Shown: positions 15,948-26,640, numbered from the stretch's first letter. The stretch: 37,910 nucleotides of DNA from JBFKAV01 sp041621405 (GCA_041621405.1 JBFKAV010000014.1:1-37910), one strand, 5' to 3'. Numbers and translations are program-made. Notes: a model not told the origin generated them from the sequence alone.

Positions 15948-16547
15948 ATGGGCGAGGTGCATGTTCTGATCCCGGCCGCGGGGGCGGCGCGGCGGATGCG
16001 GGGGGCCGACAAGCTTCTCGAGCCGGTGGGTGACGTGCCGCAACTCGCCCGCGCGGTCGCCGCGGCTAAGGGCTCGGGGGCGGCGCGGGTCTGGGTGACC
16101 CTGCCGCCCGACGCGGCGGCGCGGCGGGCGGTTCTCGAGCGGAGCCACGCCAAGGTGATCGAGGTGCCGGACTGTCGCGAGGGCCTCGCCGCCTCGCTGC
16201 GCGCCGGTGCAAGGGCGGCTGCGGCGCACCGGGGCTCGGCGCTGATCGTGCTCCTGCCCGACCTGCCCGAGATCGAGGCCGCCGACGTGGCGAAACTCAT
16301 TGCGGCCCACGGAGAGGCGCCGGAGGCAGTCTGGCGCGCCACGGCGGAGGATGGCACGCCGGGCCATCCGGTGCTGCTTCCGGCCCGGCTTTTCGCCGCG
16401 GTCGTGGCACTGCAGGGCGACGAAGGCGCGAAGGCCGTGATCGCCGGCGAAGCGGTGCGCGAACTGCCACTGGACGGGCGCCGCGCGGTCACCGATCTGG
16501 ATACGCCCGAGGATTGGGCCGATTGGCGCGGCCGCACCGGGCGCTGA
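15948..16547 (+). CDS. MobA/MocA-like nucleotidyltransferase
   Basis: The 199-residue protein is a GT-A fold nucleotidyltransferase of the NTP_transf_3 family. It has the nucleotide-binding N-terminus VLIPAAGAARRMRGADKLLEPVG (Lys22 is the family lysine), the metal-site block IVLLPDLPEIEAADVAKLI and the MocA-type GTPGHPVLLPARLF, ending with AVTDLDTPEDWADW. Relatives add CMP or GMP to molybdopterin for molybdenum enzymes such as xanthine dehydrogenases. No molybdoenzyme lies nearby, so the substrate is inferred. A GTG three codons upstream (15939) is an equally possible start; neither has a clear Shine-Dalgarno. It converges on the RTX gene. Confidence 0.8.
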   Translation: MGEVHVLIPAAGAARRMRGADKLLEPVGDVPQLARAVAAAKGSGAARVWVTLPPDAAARRAVLERSHAKVIEVPDCREGLAASLRAGARAAAAHRGSALIVLLPDLPEIEAADVAKLIAAHGEAPEAVWRATAEDGTPGHPVLLPARLFAAVVALQGDEGAKAVIAGEAVRELPLDGRRAVTDLDTPEDWADWRGRTGR

Positions 16548-16563
16548 CCGCGGTCCTCCGCCC

Positions 16564-18084
16564 CTATCTGAGCAGAAGCGCGGCCTCGCGGGACTTGAGC
16601 GTGAGCCGCGCCGCCGGGTAGACCGCCCCCGGGGGCAGGCACCCGGCAAGCTCGGGGAAGAGCGCAATTAGCTCGGCGCGCTGCTCGGCATCCATGTCGC
16701 CCATGGTGTGCTCACCGGGCTGGAAGCTCTCGGTCCAGACGCCGTTCGACAGCACGATCTCGTGCTCGTCAAACATCAGGTGGACGTAGATTACCTCGTC
16801 GGCGTCGGTCACCGTCTCGATTCCGGGCCGCCCGGCGAAATGTCGCGCGGCCACTAGCACCTCGTGCTCGCCGAAGTGAAGCTCGGCCTCGACCGACTGC
16901 ACCAGCATCCTGTGTTGCGGCGAGACGGTGAGGTCGCGCGCGGGCTGCCCCTGGCCGAGGGAACCGGCGCGGAACACCACCGGCCTGAGCTTCGGATTGC
17001 TTGCCAGGTGGCGCGCCGAGAGCCGTCGCCGGCCGCTCCAGCGGACTGGACGGGCGCCGTCGTCGCGCGTCAGCACGAGGTCGCCAACCGTCAGTTCCTC
17101 GACCGGCACGGCACCGCGCGGCGTCGCGATCGCGGTGCCCGCGGTGAAACAGGGAACGACCTGCTCGATCTCGGAGAACACCAGCGTGCCGATAACGGGG
17201 CCACCCGGTGTGGCGTAGAAATAGACGGTGCCGCTCTCCGAGCCGGGCGCGTCGTAGACGATCTCGATCAGGTCGGGATCCCACCCGCTCAGGTCGAGGA
17301 CGTCGAAGTCCCCAGGTCCGCCTGCCACCGGGCCCTCGCCGCCGACGACCGTGATCGTGTCGAACTGGTTGGGATTGGCCGTGTCGTAGCCGATGACGAA
17401 GACGTCCCGGCCGTCGCCGCCCGAGAGGCTGTCATTGCCGAGGCCGCCGAGGATCGTGTCGTTTCCCGCGCCGCCCACGATGGTGTCGTTTCCCGCGCCG
17501 CCGTCGAGGCTGTCCGCGCCATCGCCACCGTTGAGGCTGTCCCGTTCCGCGCCGCCGAGGAGGGTGTCGTTCCCCGTCCCGCCGAGCAGGGTGTCGTTAC
17601 CAGCCCCGCCCGAAAGGCTGTCGTCGTCCGCGCCACCGTCGAGGCCGTCGTTGCCGGTGCCTCCCTCCAGCGTGTCGTTCCCGGCGCCGCCGAGCAGCGT
17701 ATCGCTGCCGGGGCCGCCGTCGAGACTGTCGGCGCCATCGCCGCCAGAGAGGCTGTCGTTGCCCGAGCCGCCGAGGAGCGTGTCGTTGCCCGAGCCGCCC
17801 AAGAGGGTATCGGTCCCCGCCCCACCCGAAAGGCTGTCGTTGTCGGCGCCACCGTCGAGGCTGTCGTTACCGGCGCCGCCATCCAGAGTGTCGTTGCCGG
17901 CGCCGCCGATCAGCGCGTCGTTGCCAGCGCCGCCCTGAATGGTGTCGTTGCCGTCGCCACCGTCGATCGAGTCGTCGCCGCCGTTGCCGGACAGCGAGTC
18001 GTTGCCGCCGAGGCCGAGGATGACATCGTCCGCCGCGCCGCCGGCGAGAGTGTTGGCGTTGTCGTTGCCGATGATCGTCGCCAT
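16564..18084 (-). CDS. RTX calcium-binding repeat protein with C-terminal Hint domain (putative type I secretion substrate)
   Basis: The 506-residue acidic protein has three parts. Residues 1-23 (MATIIGNDNANTLAGG...) lead into about 23 consecutive RTX nonapeptides of the type GGxGNDTLx (about 24-231), which bind calcium outside the cell. A short beta-rich linker follows, then a Hint domain from Cys312 (PCFTAGTAIATPRGAVPVEE) with GDLVLTRDDG, DLTVSPQHRML and LMFDEHEIVLSNGVWTESF. The Hint-type Cys1 and the internal histidine motif are present, but no C-terminal intein His-Asn end follows, so self-cleavage rather than splicing is the likely chemistry, if it is active. No signal peptide is seen, as usual for type I secretion; no secretion genes are in the window. 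It lies downstream of tRNA-Leu on the same strand. Confidence 0.87.
   Translation of the reverse strand: MATIIGNDNANTLAGGAADDVILGLGGNDSLSGNGGDDSIDGGDGNDTIQGGAGNDALIGGAGNDTLDGGAGNDSLDGGADNDSLSGGAGTDTLLGGSGNDTLLGGSGNDSLSGGDGADSLDGGPGSDTLLGGAGNDTLEGGTGNDGLDGGADDDSLSGGAGNDTLLGGTGNDTLLGGAERDSLNGGDGADSLDGGAGNDTIVGGAGNDTILGGLGNDSLSGGDGRDVFVIGYDTANPNQFDTITVVGGEGPVAGGPGDFDVLDLSGWDPDLIEIVYDAPGSESGTVYFYATPGGPVIGTLVFSEIEQVVPCFTAGTAIATPRGAVPVEELTVGDLVLTRDDGARPVRWSGRRRLSARHLASNPKLRPVVFRAGSLGQGQPARDLTVSPQHRMLVQSVEAELHFGEHEVLVAARHFAGRPGIETVTDADEVIYVHLMFDEHEIVLSNGVWTESFQPGEHTMGDMDAEQRAELIALFPELAGCLPPGAVYPAARLTLKSREAALLLR
17392..18015 (-). repeat. Tandem 27-base repeats encoding RTX nonapeptides
   Basis: About 23 head-to-tail 27-base units encode the calcium-binding nonapeptides of the RTX protein. 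Repeats such as AGNDTLLGG recur almost unchanged, so slippage or recombination between units could change the number of repeats. The opposite strand also stays open because of the repetitive composition; those frames (rich in LPAPP/VSF) are not genes. Confidence 0.85.
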
Positions 18085-18393
18085 TCAGTCTCTCGAGATC
18101 GTCGCTGCCCCTAGTTGGGGCTCCCAGCCTGCACGCGGTGAGCCGCGCCGGCCTGCGCGCCTGCCATGTCCAGAAGATCGCGGCGAAAGCTCGACAAAGA
18201 CATAACGAGCAATCGCCCCGGGAAAAAAAGTGAAGCACAGGTCAACAGAAGACACAGTTTCGGCGGCTTGACGCCTGCCGGAGCGCATCACTGTGGCATG
18301 AAGGCACCTATCGGCCAGGTGGACCGGGCTCGGGCGCGGCCGCTCGACCCTGGCGCGACATCGGCGCGCGAATCGGTTGAAGGCCACAACATC
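18085..18393. other. 309-base intergenic region between the RTX gene and tRNA-Leu
   Basis: No gene is visible. On the RTX strand it is the upstream leader: a small hairpin GCCCC-tagtt-GGGGC (18107-18121) lies 23 bases before the start codon, and an AT-richer stretch with a seven-T run lies near 18220-18235. A TTGACC hexamer (minus strand, near 18240) lacks a matching -10 at the right distance, so no promoter is claimed. The end of the tRNA gene has no obvious T-run terminator. Confidence 0.5.
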
Positions 18394-18477
18394 TGGTGCC
18401 CGAGGCGAGAGTCGAACTCGCACGCCTTGCGGCGGAGGATTTTGAATCCCCTGCGTCTACCGTTCCGCCACTCGGGC
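18394..18477 (-). tRNA. tRNA-Leu (anticodon CAA)
   Basis: The 84-base gene (with encoded CCA) folds as a class II tRNA. The acceptor arm is GCCCGAG/CTCGGGC, the anticodon arm is GGGGA-TTCAAAA-TCCTC with anticodon CAA (reads UUG), a long variable arm contains GCC-GCAA-GGC, and the T-arm is GCGAG-TTCGACT-CTCGC. It is read from 18477 down to 18394. It lies between the YpfJ-like gene (upstream) and the RTX gene (downstream) on the same strand. Confidence 0.95.
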
Positions 18478-18500
18478 CCCGAGCGCTGGTCGTGGGGCGG

Positions 18501-18529
18501 GGTGTAGCCCGCGCCCCGGCCTCGGTCAA
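18501..18529 (-). promoter_or_regulatory. Candidate promoter of tRNA-Leu
   Basis: On the minus strand TTGACC (18529-18524) and TACACC (18506-18501) are 17 bases apart, with the tRNA 5' end 24 bases beyond. The -35 is close to consensus; the -10 is weak, as is common in GC-rich alphaproteobacteria. Confidence 0.5.
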
Positions 18530-18534
18530 CGCCG

Positions 18535-19374
18535 TCAGAGCCTCTCGGCGGCGAAGGTGTCGCAGGCCTGGAGATCGCCGCTCCGGTAGCCGCGCGCGAA
18601 CCAGCGGCTGCGCTGCTCGGAGGTGCCATGGGTGAAGGTATGGGGCTGCGGCACGCGGCCGGCATTGCGCTGCAGCATGTCGTCGCCGATCCGCCGCGCG
18701 GCGTTCACCGCCTCCTCGAGGTCGCCTTCCTCGATCGATCCGAACTTCGCCTCGGCCGCCCGCGCCCAGATGCCGGAGAAGCAGTCGGCCTGGAGCTCGA
18801 TCCGGACCGAGATCGCGTTCGCCTCGGCTTCGCCCACCCGCGAGCGGATCGCATTGGCTTCGCCTAGGATGCCGATCTCGTTCTGCACGTGGTGGGCGAT
18901 CTCGTGCGCGATCACGTAGGCCGCGGCGAAGTCGCCCTTGGCGCCAAGCTGGCGCGCCAGCGTGGTGAAGAAGGCGGTGTCGAGATAGGCCTTGCGGTCC
19001 GCCGGGCAGTAGAACGGCCCGGTGGCGCCCGAGGCGCCGCCGCAGGGCGATTGCGTCACATCCTTGAAAAGGACCAGTGTCGCAGGCTGATACTCACCGC
19101 CAAGATCGCGAAACACTTCGGTCCAGACCTCTTCGGTATCGGCCAGCGTGACCGAGACGAACTCCGCGGCCTGCTGGTCCGCCTCGGTCAACTCGGCCGG
19201 GGCGCCAGCCTGCGGCGCCGTGGCCTGGTCGAGGAGCGGCGTGACGTCGACGCCAAGGAAATAGCCGATGGCAAGGAGCGCCAGGAGCCCGAGCCCGCCG
19301 ATCGGTGCGGCGGCGCTGCGCTGCCGGCGCCGGTCCTCGATGTTGCGACTTCCTCTCCGGCCCCGCCATCTCAT
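18535..19374 (-). CDS. Neutral zinc metallopeptidase, YpfJ family
   Basis: The 279-residue protein has a basic N-terminus (MRWRGRRGSRNIEDRR), a single membrane anchor at about residues 25-42 (IGGLGLLALLAIGYFLGV) and a periplasmic zinc-peptidase domain of the YpfJ/KPN_02809 family. The catalytic helix is VIAHEIAHHVQNEIG, with zinc ligands His157 and His161 and catalytic Glu158; the downstream RIELQADCFSGIWA supplies the third-ligand region. Further family marks are the paired cysteines CGGASGATGPFYCPADRKAYLD and the tail HGTSEQRSRWFARGY. GGGGGGAG precedes the ATG. The substrate is unknown. The tRNA-Leu gene follows 57 bases after its stop. Confidence 0.9.
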   Translation of the reverse strand: MRWRGRRGSRNIEDRRRQRSAAAPIGGLGLLALLAIGYFLGVDVTPLLDQATAPQAGAPAELTEADQQAAEFVSVTLADTEEVWTEVFRDLGGEYQPATLVLFKDVTQSPCGGASGATGPFYCPADRKAYLDTAFFTTLARQLGAKGDFAAAYVIAHEIAHHVQNEIGILGEANAIRSRVGEAEANAISVRIELQADCFSGIWARAAEAKFGSIEEGDLEEAVNAARRIGDDMLQRNAGRVPQPHTFTHGTSEQRSRWFARGYRSGDLQACDTFAAERL

Positions 19375-19493
19375 TGCGCGATCTCCCCCCTTTTGGCGTG
19401 GCCGAGCCTAACGGGCGTGGCACCGCGGGGGAAGCGCCTTGACCGCGGCGCCCGGGCATGGCTCAAGGGCGGCCGGACGACGAGGGAGAGGGC

Positions 19494-20072
19494 ATGATCC
19501 GCGCGCTCTACGACGGGACGATGCGGCTGTCGGCCACGCGGCACGCGATGTGGGCGTTGGCGGCAGTGTCGTTCATCGAAAGCTCGTTCTTCCCTATCCC
19601 GCCCGACATCCTCCTGATCCCGATGGTGCTGGCCGCACCGCACCGCGCCTTCGCCATCGCCGGGCTCTGCACGCTGACCTCCGTGCTCGGTGGGCTCTTC
19701 GGCTACTGGATCGGCTTTGCCCTCTTCGAGGAGGTCGGCCGTCCGATGCTGGAATTCTACGGCAAGGATGCCTATTTCGCCGCCTTCGCCGAGCGCTACA
19801 ACGAATGGGGCGCCTGGGCTGTGCTGGTCGCCGGCGTCACCCCCTTCCCCTACAAGGTGATCACGATCCTGTCGGGTGCAACGGCGCTGAACCCCTGGGT
19901 GTTCTTCGTGGCCAGCGTGATCGCCCGCGGGCTGCGCTTCTTCCTCGTCGCCGCGCTCCTGTGGAAGTTCGGCGAACCGATCCGCGAGTTCATCGAGCGC
20001 CGGCTCGGGATTCTCTTTACACTCTTCGTCGTGCTCCTGCTCGGCGGGGTTTTTCTGGTGCGTTACCTATGA
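19494..20072 (+). CDS. YqaA family (DedA/SNARE-associated) inner-membrane protein
   Basis: The 192-residue polytopic protein of the YqaA branch of the DedA/VTT superfamily has about four or five hydrophobic segments. It shows the family core ESSFFPIPPDILLIPMVL near the N-terminus, GGLFGYWIGFALFEEVG, and the re-entrant loop region AGVTPFPYKVITILSGATALNPWVFF. DedA-type proteins are linked to lipid scrambling and envelope integrity; the exact substrate of YqaA is not established. The ATG at 19494 has GAGGGAGAG before it; the frame is open twelve codons further upstream without such a site. Its stop overlaps the dsbB start (ATGA), so the two are coupled. Confidence 0.88.
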   Translation: MIRALYDGTMRLSATRHAMWALAAVSFIESSFFPIPPDILLIPMVLAAPHRAFAIAGLCTLTSVLGGLFGYWIGFALFEEVGRPMLEFYGKDAYFAAFAERYNEWGAWAVLVAGVTPFPYKVITILSGATALNPWVFFVASVIARGLRFFLVAALLWKFGEPIREFIERRLGILFTLFVVLLLGGVFLVRYL

Positions 20073-20530
20073 ACCGCAAGACATTGATCCTGCTGGCGAC
20101 CCTCGGCTCGGCCGCGCTGCTGATCGGGGCCTTCGGGTTCCAGCACCTGGGCGGGCTCGCGCCCTGCAAGCTCTGCCTCTGGCAACGCTGGCCGCACGGC
20201 GCCGCGGTGCTAATCGGCGCCGTCGGGCTGGCGCTGCCGCTGGCCTCCGTGGCGCTTCTCGGCGCTGTCGCGGCGACGGCGACGGCGGCGATCGGCGTCT
20301 ACCACACCGGCATCGAGCGCGCCTGGTGGGAAGGGCCGGCCGCCTGCAGTGCCGGCGATATCTCCGGCCTCACCCCGGAGCAGCTGATGGAGCAGATCCT
20401 CGCCGCGCCGCTGGTGCGCTGCGACGAGGTGGCCTGGGAGATGCTCGGGCTGTCGATGGCCTCCTGGAACGCCACCCTGTCGCTGGGGCTGATGACGCTC
20501 TGGCTCCTGGCTGCGCGCAGCAGGGCCTGA
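20069..20530 (+). CDS. dsbB: Disulfide bond formation protein B (DsbB family)
   Basis: The 153-residue protein has four predicted membrane helices and the two periplasmic cysteine pairs of DsbB: Cys33/Cys36 in APCKLCLWQRWPH and Cys93 with Cys118 (AACSAGDISG and PLVRCDEVAWEMLGLSMASWN). It reoxidises DsbA-like thiol oxidases and passes electrons to quinone. The C-terminal WNATLSLG is also typical. It overlaps the YqaA-family gene by four bases. No dsbA is in the window. Confidence 0.9.
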   Translation: MNRKTLILLATLGSAALLIGAFGFQHLGGLAPCKLCLWQRWPHGAAVLIGAVGLALPLASVALLGAVAATATAAIGVYHTGIERAWWEGPAACSAGDISGLTPEQLMEQILAAPLVRCDEVAWEMLGLSMASWNATLSLGLMTLWLLAARSRA

Positions 20531-20593
20531 GCGGGCCGGGCGCCAACAAGGCCCATGCCACGCGGCGAGACGAGACGGCGGAAGGGACGGATC

Positions 20594-21523
20594 ATGGACA
20601 AGAAGCACTGCCTCCTCCTCGGCGCGCCGGTCGACAGCGGCCAGCGCCGCCCGGGCTGCCTGATGGGCCCCGCCGCCTACCGCGTGGCGGGCATCGCCGG
20701 TACGCTCACCGCGCTTGGCCACGGGGTCGAGGACCGCGGCGATCTCGCCCCCGCCCCGCTCACGCCGGCCGACTGCCCGAACCCGGCGGTGCATGCGCTG
20801 ACGGAGACCGTTGCCTGGACCAAGACGCTCGCCGCGGCCACCGAGGCGGCGCTGGCGGATGGCTTCCCGATCGTCCTGGGGGGCGACCACTCGATCGGGC
20901 TCGGCGTGGTCGCCGGCGCTGCGGCCCATGCCGCCAGGACGGGGCGGCCGCAGTTCCTGCTCTGGCTCGACGCGCATTCCGACTTTCACACGCCGCTCAC
21001 CACGCAATCGGGCAACCTGCACGGCACGCCGGTGGCCTATGTCGCCGGCCGCGACGGTTTCGACGCCTTCCCGCCCTTCCCGGCGCCGCTGCCGCCCGAC
21101 CGCATCTGCCTCTACGGCATCCGCTCGGTCGACGCCGAAGAGCACGCCGCGCTTCTCGAGCACGACATCGGGCTCATCGACATGCGCGCCATCGACGAGT
21201 CCGGGATCGTGGCGCCGCTCCGGGCCTTCCTCGAGCGGGTGCGCGGCGAGAACGGGCTGCTCCACGTCTCGCTCGACGTCGATTTCCTCGACCCCGGGAT
21301 CGCCCCTGCGGTGGGCACCACGGTGCCCGGCGGCACCACGTTCCGCGAGGCGCATCTGGTGATGGAGCTGCTGCACGAGTCGCGGCTGGTCAGCTCGCTC
21401 GACCTCGTCGAGCTCAACGCCTTCCTCGACGAGCGCGGCCGCACCGCACGGCTGATGGTCGACCTCGTCGCTTCGCTGATGGGCAAGAAGGTCTTCGACC
21501 GGCCGACGCGCGGCTTTTTATGA
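20594..21523 (+). CDS. rocF: Arginase (ureohydrolase)
   Basis: The 309-residue ureohydrolase has all binuclear manganese ligands: His99 in GGDHSIG, Asp126, His128 and Asp130 in WLDAHSDFHTP, and Asp228 and Asp230 in VSLDVDFLDPG. The block TTQSGNLHGTPVAY favours arginase over agmatinase. It hydrolyses L-arginine to ornithine and urea. Weak GGGACGG precedes the ATG at 20594, 63 bases after dsbB; it may be read from the same transcript. No ornithine cyclodeaminase or aminotransferase lies next to it. The gene symbol is by family; agmatinase-like activity is the main alternative. Confidence 0.87.
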   Translation: MDKKHCLLLGAPVDSGQRRPGCLMGPAAYRVAGIAGTLTALGHGVEDRGDLAPAPLTPADCPNPAVHALTETVAWTKTLAAATEAALADGFPIVLGGDHSIGLGVVAGAAAHAARTGRPQFLLWLDAHSDFHTPLTTQSGNLHGTPVAYVAGRDGFDAFPPFPAPLPPDRICLYGIRSVDAEEHAALLEHDIGLIDMRAIDESGIVAPLRAFLERVRGENGLLHVSLDVDFLDPGIAPAVGTTVPGGTTFREAHLVMELLHESRLVSSLDLVELNAFLDERGRTARLMVDLVASLMGKKVFDRPTRGFL

Positions 21524-21532
21524 GGTGTATTT

Positions 21533-21555
21533 TCTTGTTTATTTGCAAGATTTTC
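21533..21555 (+). terminator. Weak hairpin plus T-run after arginase
   Basis: TCTTG and CAAGA (5-bp stem, 8-base loop) are followed by TTTT in an AT-rich island of the convergent gap between arginase and the lytic transglycosylase. The stem is short, so the call is tentative. Confidence 0.35.
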
Positions 21556-21594
21556 GACGTCTTTCTTCATGTTACCGATGCACAGACTCACCGC

Positions 21595-22818
21595 TCAGCC
21601 GCCGAGCCGCCGCAAGAGCGCGAGGGAGGGCTCGCCGGTGACCGGGAGCCCTTGGGCGCGCTCGTAGGCGGCGATGGCGGTGCGGGTCTTCGCGCCGATC
21701 ACGCCATCGGCGCCTTCGGTGTCGAACCCAGCCGCAGTGAGTCTTCGCTGAAGCGCCTGGCGGTCGGCCTTGGTCATGCCCGCGGCGTCGGGCGGAAAGC
21801 CGGCGCGGAGCGGGCCGCGACCCGCCAGGCGGTCGGATAAGTGCCCGATTCCAATGGCGTAGGTCTCGGCGTTGTTGTAGCGCAGGATCGCCGAGAAGTT
21901 GCGGTAGACGAGGAAGGCCGGGCCGCCCCGCTGCGGCACGAGGACCGCGCCGGGGCCGTGGTCGGGAATGGCCGCCCCGTCGGCCGCTCTGAGGCCGGCG
22001 GCCATCCAGGCGGCGATGCTCTGCGCGCTGCCGCGGCCGACCGGACCTGCGAAGCCTTCCGGAAGGCGTACCTCGAGGCCCCAGGGCCGGCCCGGCTGCC
22101 AGCCCGAGCGCGCGAGGTAGTTCGCGGTCGAGGCGAGGGCGTCGGCCGGGTCGTCGGCCCAGATGTCGCGTCGACCGTCGCCGCCGAAGTCGACGGCGTA
22201 CTCGAGATACGATGTGGGGATGAACTGGGTGTGGCCCATCGCGCCGGCCCAGGAGCCGGTCATGGCGGCGGGGCTGACGTCGCCGGCCTCGAGGATGCGC
22301 AGCGCGGCGAGGAGCTGGCTTTCGAAGAAGGCGCCGCGGCGGCCGTCATAGGCGAGCGTCGAGAGCGCCGAGATCACCGGCACCTCGCCGCGGCGCGTTC
22401 CGTAGAAGCTCTCCAGCCCCCAGAAGGCCGTGATCACATGGGGTTGCACGCCGTACCTCGCCTCGATCTGCGACAGCACCCCGGCGTGGCGGGCGAGCAT
22501 CTGGCGCCCGAGCGAGAGGCGCTCGTCCGAGGCGGCGATCGAGAGATAGTCCTCGAGGCTGCGGGTGAACTCGGTCTGGTTGCGGTCGCGCTCGATCACG
22601 CCCGGCAGGTAGCCGGCGCCCCGGAAAGCGGCGGAGAGCGTGGTCTCGGCGATGCCGCGGGCGGCGGCGCGGGCGCGGAATCCCGCGACCCAGGCGTCGA
22701 ACGCAGGATTCGGGACGGCGCGCATCGCAGGCTCGGGGCCGCTGAGCGGCGCCGGCGCGCCGCAGGCAGAGAGCGCCAGCGCGCCGAGCCCCAGGGTGAC
22801 GGTCCGCCGTGTGATCAT
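21595..22818 (-). CDS. Lytic murein transglycosylase (MltB/SLT_2 family) lipoprotein with peptidoglycan-binding domain
   Basis: The 407-residue protein begins MITRRTVTLGLGALALSACG, a lipoprotein signal with lipobox LSAC (Cys19). The catalytic domain (about 35-320) is of MltB type, with the general acid Glu136 in FWGLESFYGTRRG, and AGAMGHTQFIPTSYLEYAVDFGGDG. A PG_binding_1 domain closes the protein (about 345-405: TKADRQALQRRLTAAGFDTEGADGVIGAKT). It cleaves the MurNAc-GlcNAc bond to 1,6-anhydro ends in the periplasm. GGAG before the ATG at 22818 sets the start; the open frame runs 18 codons further without support. Confidence 0.92.
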   Translation of the reverse strand: MITRRTVTLGLGALALSACGAPAPLSGPEPAMRAVPNPAFDAWVAGFRARAAARGIAETTLSAAFRGAGYLPGVIERDRNQTEFTRSLEDYLSIAASDERLSLGRQMLARHAGVLSQIEARYGVQPHVITAFWGLESFYGTRRGEVPVISALSTLAYDGRRGAFFESQLLAALRILEAGDVSPAAMTGSWAGAMGHTQFIPTSYLEYAVDFGGDGRRDIWADDPADALASTANYLARSGWQPGRPWGLEVRLPEGFAGPVGRGSAQSIAAWMAAGLRAADGAAIPDHGPGAVLVPQRGGPAFLVYRNFSAILRYNNAETYAIGIGHLSDRLAGRGPLRAGFPPDAAGMTKADRQALQRRLTAAGFDTEGADGVIGAKTRTAIAAYERAQGLPVTGEPSLALLRRLGG

Positions 22819-22882
22819 GGCCTGCTCTCCTCGCCTCGCGCCCGAGGCTAGCGGGCGGCGCGGCGAGGGCAAGGCGTGAGCT

Positions 22883-23152
22883 TCAGTGCAGCGTGAATTC
22901 GCCGGTGACGTTGCGCCATTCCCCGGGGCTGATCAGCTTGCGGTGGGTGAAGCGCACCGAATGCAGCGGCCCTTCGATTTCCGACTGCCAGAACTCGATG
23001 AAACGGAAGAGCCGCGGATAGTCCGGCGCGAGATCGTAGTCCTGCCAGATGAAGCTGTTGAGCACACGCTGGAAGTCCGGCAGCCGGTAAAAGAACTCTG
23101 CCGTGGTCAGGCCGTAGCCCTTGAGCATCAGCTCGGTTTCAGAAGGCGCCAT
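22883..23152 (-). CDS. Usg family protein
   Basis: The 89-residue protein matches the alphaproteobacterial Usg family along its length: LMLKGYGLTTAEFFYRLPD, FIWQDYDLAPDYPRLFRFIEFW, and the closing WRNVTGEFTLH. No biochemical function is established for the family. AAGGAGG seven bases before the ATG is one of the strongest ribosome binding sites here, suggesting high expression. It is divergent from gyrA across 191 bases. Confidence 0.85.
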   Translation of the reverse strand: MAPSETELMLKGYGLTTAEFFYRLPDFQRVLNSFIWQDYDLAPDYPRLFRFIEFWQSEIEGPLHSVRFTHRKLISPGEWRNVTGEFTLH

Positions 23153-23241
23153 CGTCGACCTCCTTCACGCGATTCGCATGAATCATGCCACGACTTGATG
23201 TCTTTTCAATGAAAACAACATGTTCACCTTTGCGCGATTGG

Positions 23242-23258
23242 GCCGGCACCGTGCCGGC
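23242..23258. promoter_or_regulatory. 17-bp palindrome in the usg-gyrA divergent region
   Basis: GCCGGCAC-C-GTGCCGGC is a perfect 8-bp inverted repeat around one base, just upstream of the candidate gyrA promoter. It could be an operator or a supercoil-sensitive cruciform; only its symmetry is observed. Confidence 0.35.
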
Positions 23259-23268
23259 GATCGCGCCA

Positions 23269-23298
23269 TTGCACCCCATATCGCGGGCGGGTTATACT
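23269..23298 (+). promoter_or_regulatory. Candidate gyrA promoter
   Basis: TATACT (23293-23298) is a good -10. TTGCAC (23269-23274), 18 bases upstream, is a poor -35. The expected leader before the GTG start is about 40 bases. Confidence 0.35.
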
Positions 23299-23343
23299 CG
23301 CGCCCACAATATCTAGAAAAAGCGGCACAGGACGGGCGGGCAC

Positions 23344-26082
<2,739 letters not shown>

Positions 26083-26186
26083 TTGCGTATTCGCGCACAG
26101 CTCCTGTTCAAGCGTGGGACCTTTACTCTAGACGTGCACAGGCCCACCTAAGCTGCACCTTTCGTACGCAGCCAACGGAGCACCTC

Positions 26187-26588
26187 ATGACCAATTCCCG
26201 TGACCTCGGCCTTCTCGCCGCCCGCGTCCTGCTCGGCGTCCTCTTCGTCCTCGCCGGCCTCGGCAAGCTCGGCAACGTCGACGGCTTCGCCGCTTACATG
26301 GCCTCGGGCGGCCTGCCGGCCGCTTTCGCCTGGCCCGTCATCCTTTTCGAGATCGTCGGCGGCGTCGCGCTCATCGTCGGCCTCGGCACCCGCTGGGTCG
26401 CCCCGGCCCTGGCGCTGTTCTCGGTCGCGGCCGGCGTTCTCTACCACTTCGACCTCGCCGATCAGATGCAGACGACGCAGCTTCTGAAGAACCTCGCGCT
26501 CGCTGGCGGCTACGTCGCCCTTGCCATCGCCGGTTCCGGCCGGTTCTCGGTCGATCGCTTGGCCGGCACCCGCGCCGCGACGGCGTGA
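26187..26588 (+). CDS. DoxX family membrane protein
   Basis: The 133-residue protein has four hydrophobic segments and the DoxX pattern LLAARVLLGVLFVLAGLGKLGN at the N-terminus, VILFEIVGGVALIVGLGTRWVAPAL in the middle and the conserved YHFDLADQMQTTQLLKNLALAGGYVAL. DoxX proteins are small inner-membrane proteins with varied links to quinone and thiol redox; the role here is unknown. GGAG precedes the ATG. A terminator at 26606-26640 closes the unit. Confidence 0.87.
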   Translation: MTNSRDLGLLAARVLLGVLFVLAGLGKLGNVDGFAAYMASGGLPAAFAWPVILFEIVGGVALIVGLGTRWVAPALALFSVAAGVLYHFDLADQMQTTQLLKNLALAGGYVALAIAGSGRFSVDRLAGTRAATA

Positions 26589-26605
26589 GCTCGACTTCTG
26601 CGATC

Positions 26606-26640
26606 AGGGCCGTCCCCACGGTGGAACGGCCCTTTCGTTT
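26606..26640 (+). terminator. Rho-independent terminator after doxX
   Basis: AGGGCCGT (26606-26613) and ACGGCCCT (26626-26633) form a perfect 8-bp stem with a 12-base loop, followed by TTCGTTT. It starts 17 bases after the DoxX stop and lies just before trmFO. Confidence 0.7.

Noticed and set aside
17392..18015. CRISPR-like tandem repeat array
   Set aside because: The repeats are contiguous 27-base coding units without spacers and translate as RTX nonapeptides.
16864..18114. Open frames on the plus strand across the RTX repeats
   Set aside because: They only mirror the 27-base repeat composition (VVxRAA or LPAPP periodicity) and have no start signals.
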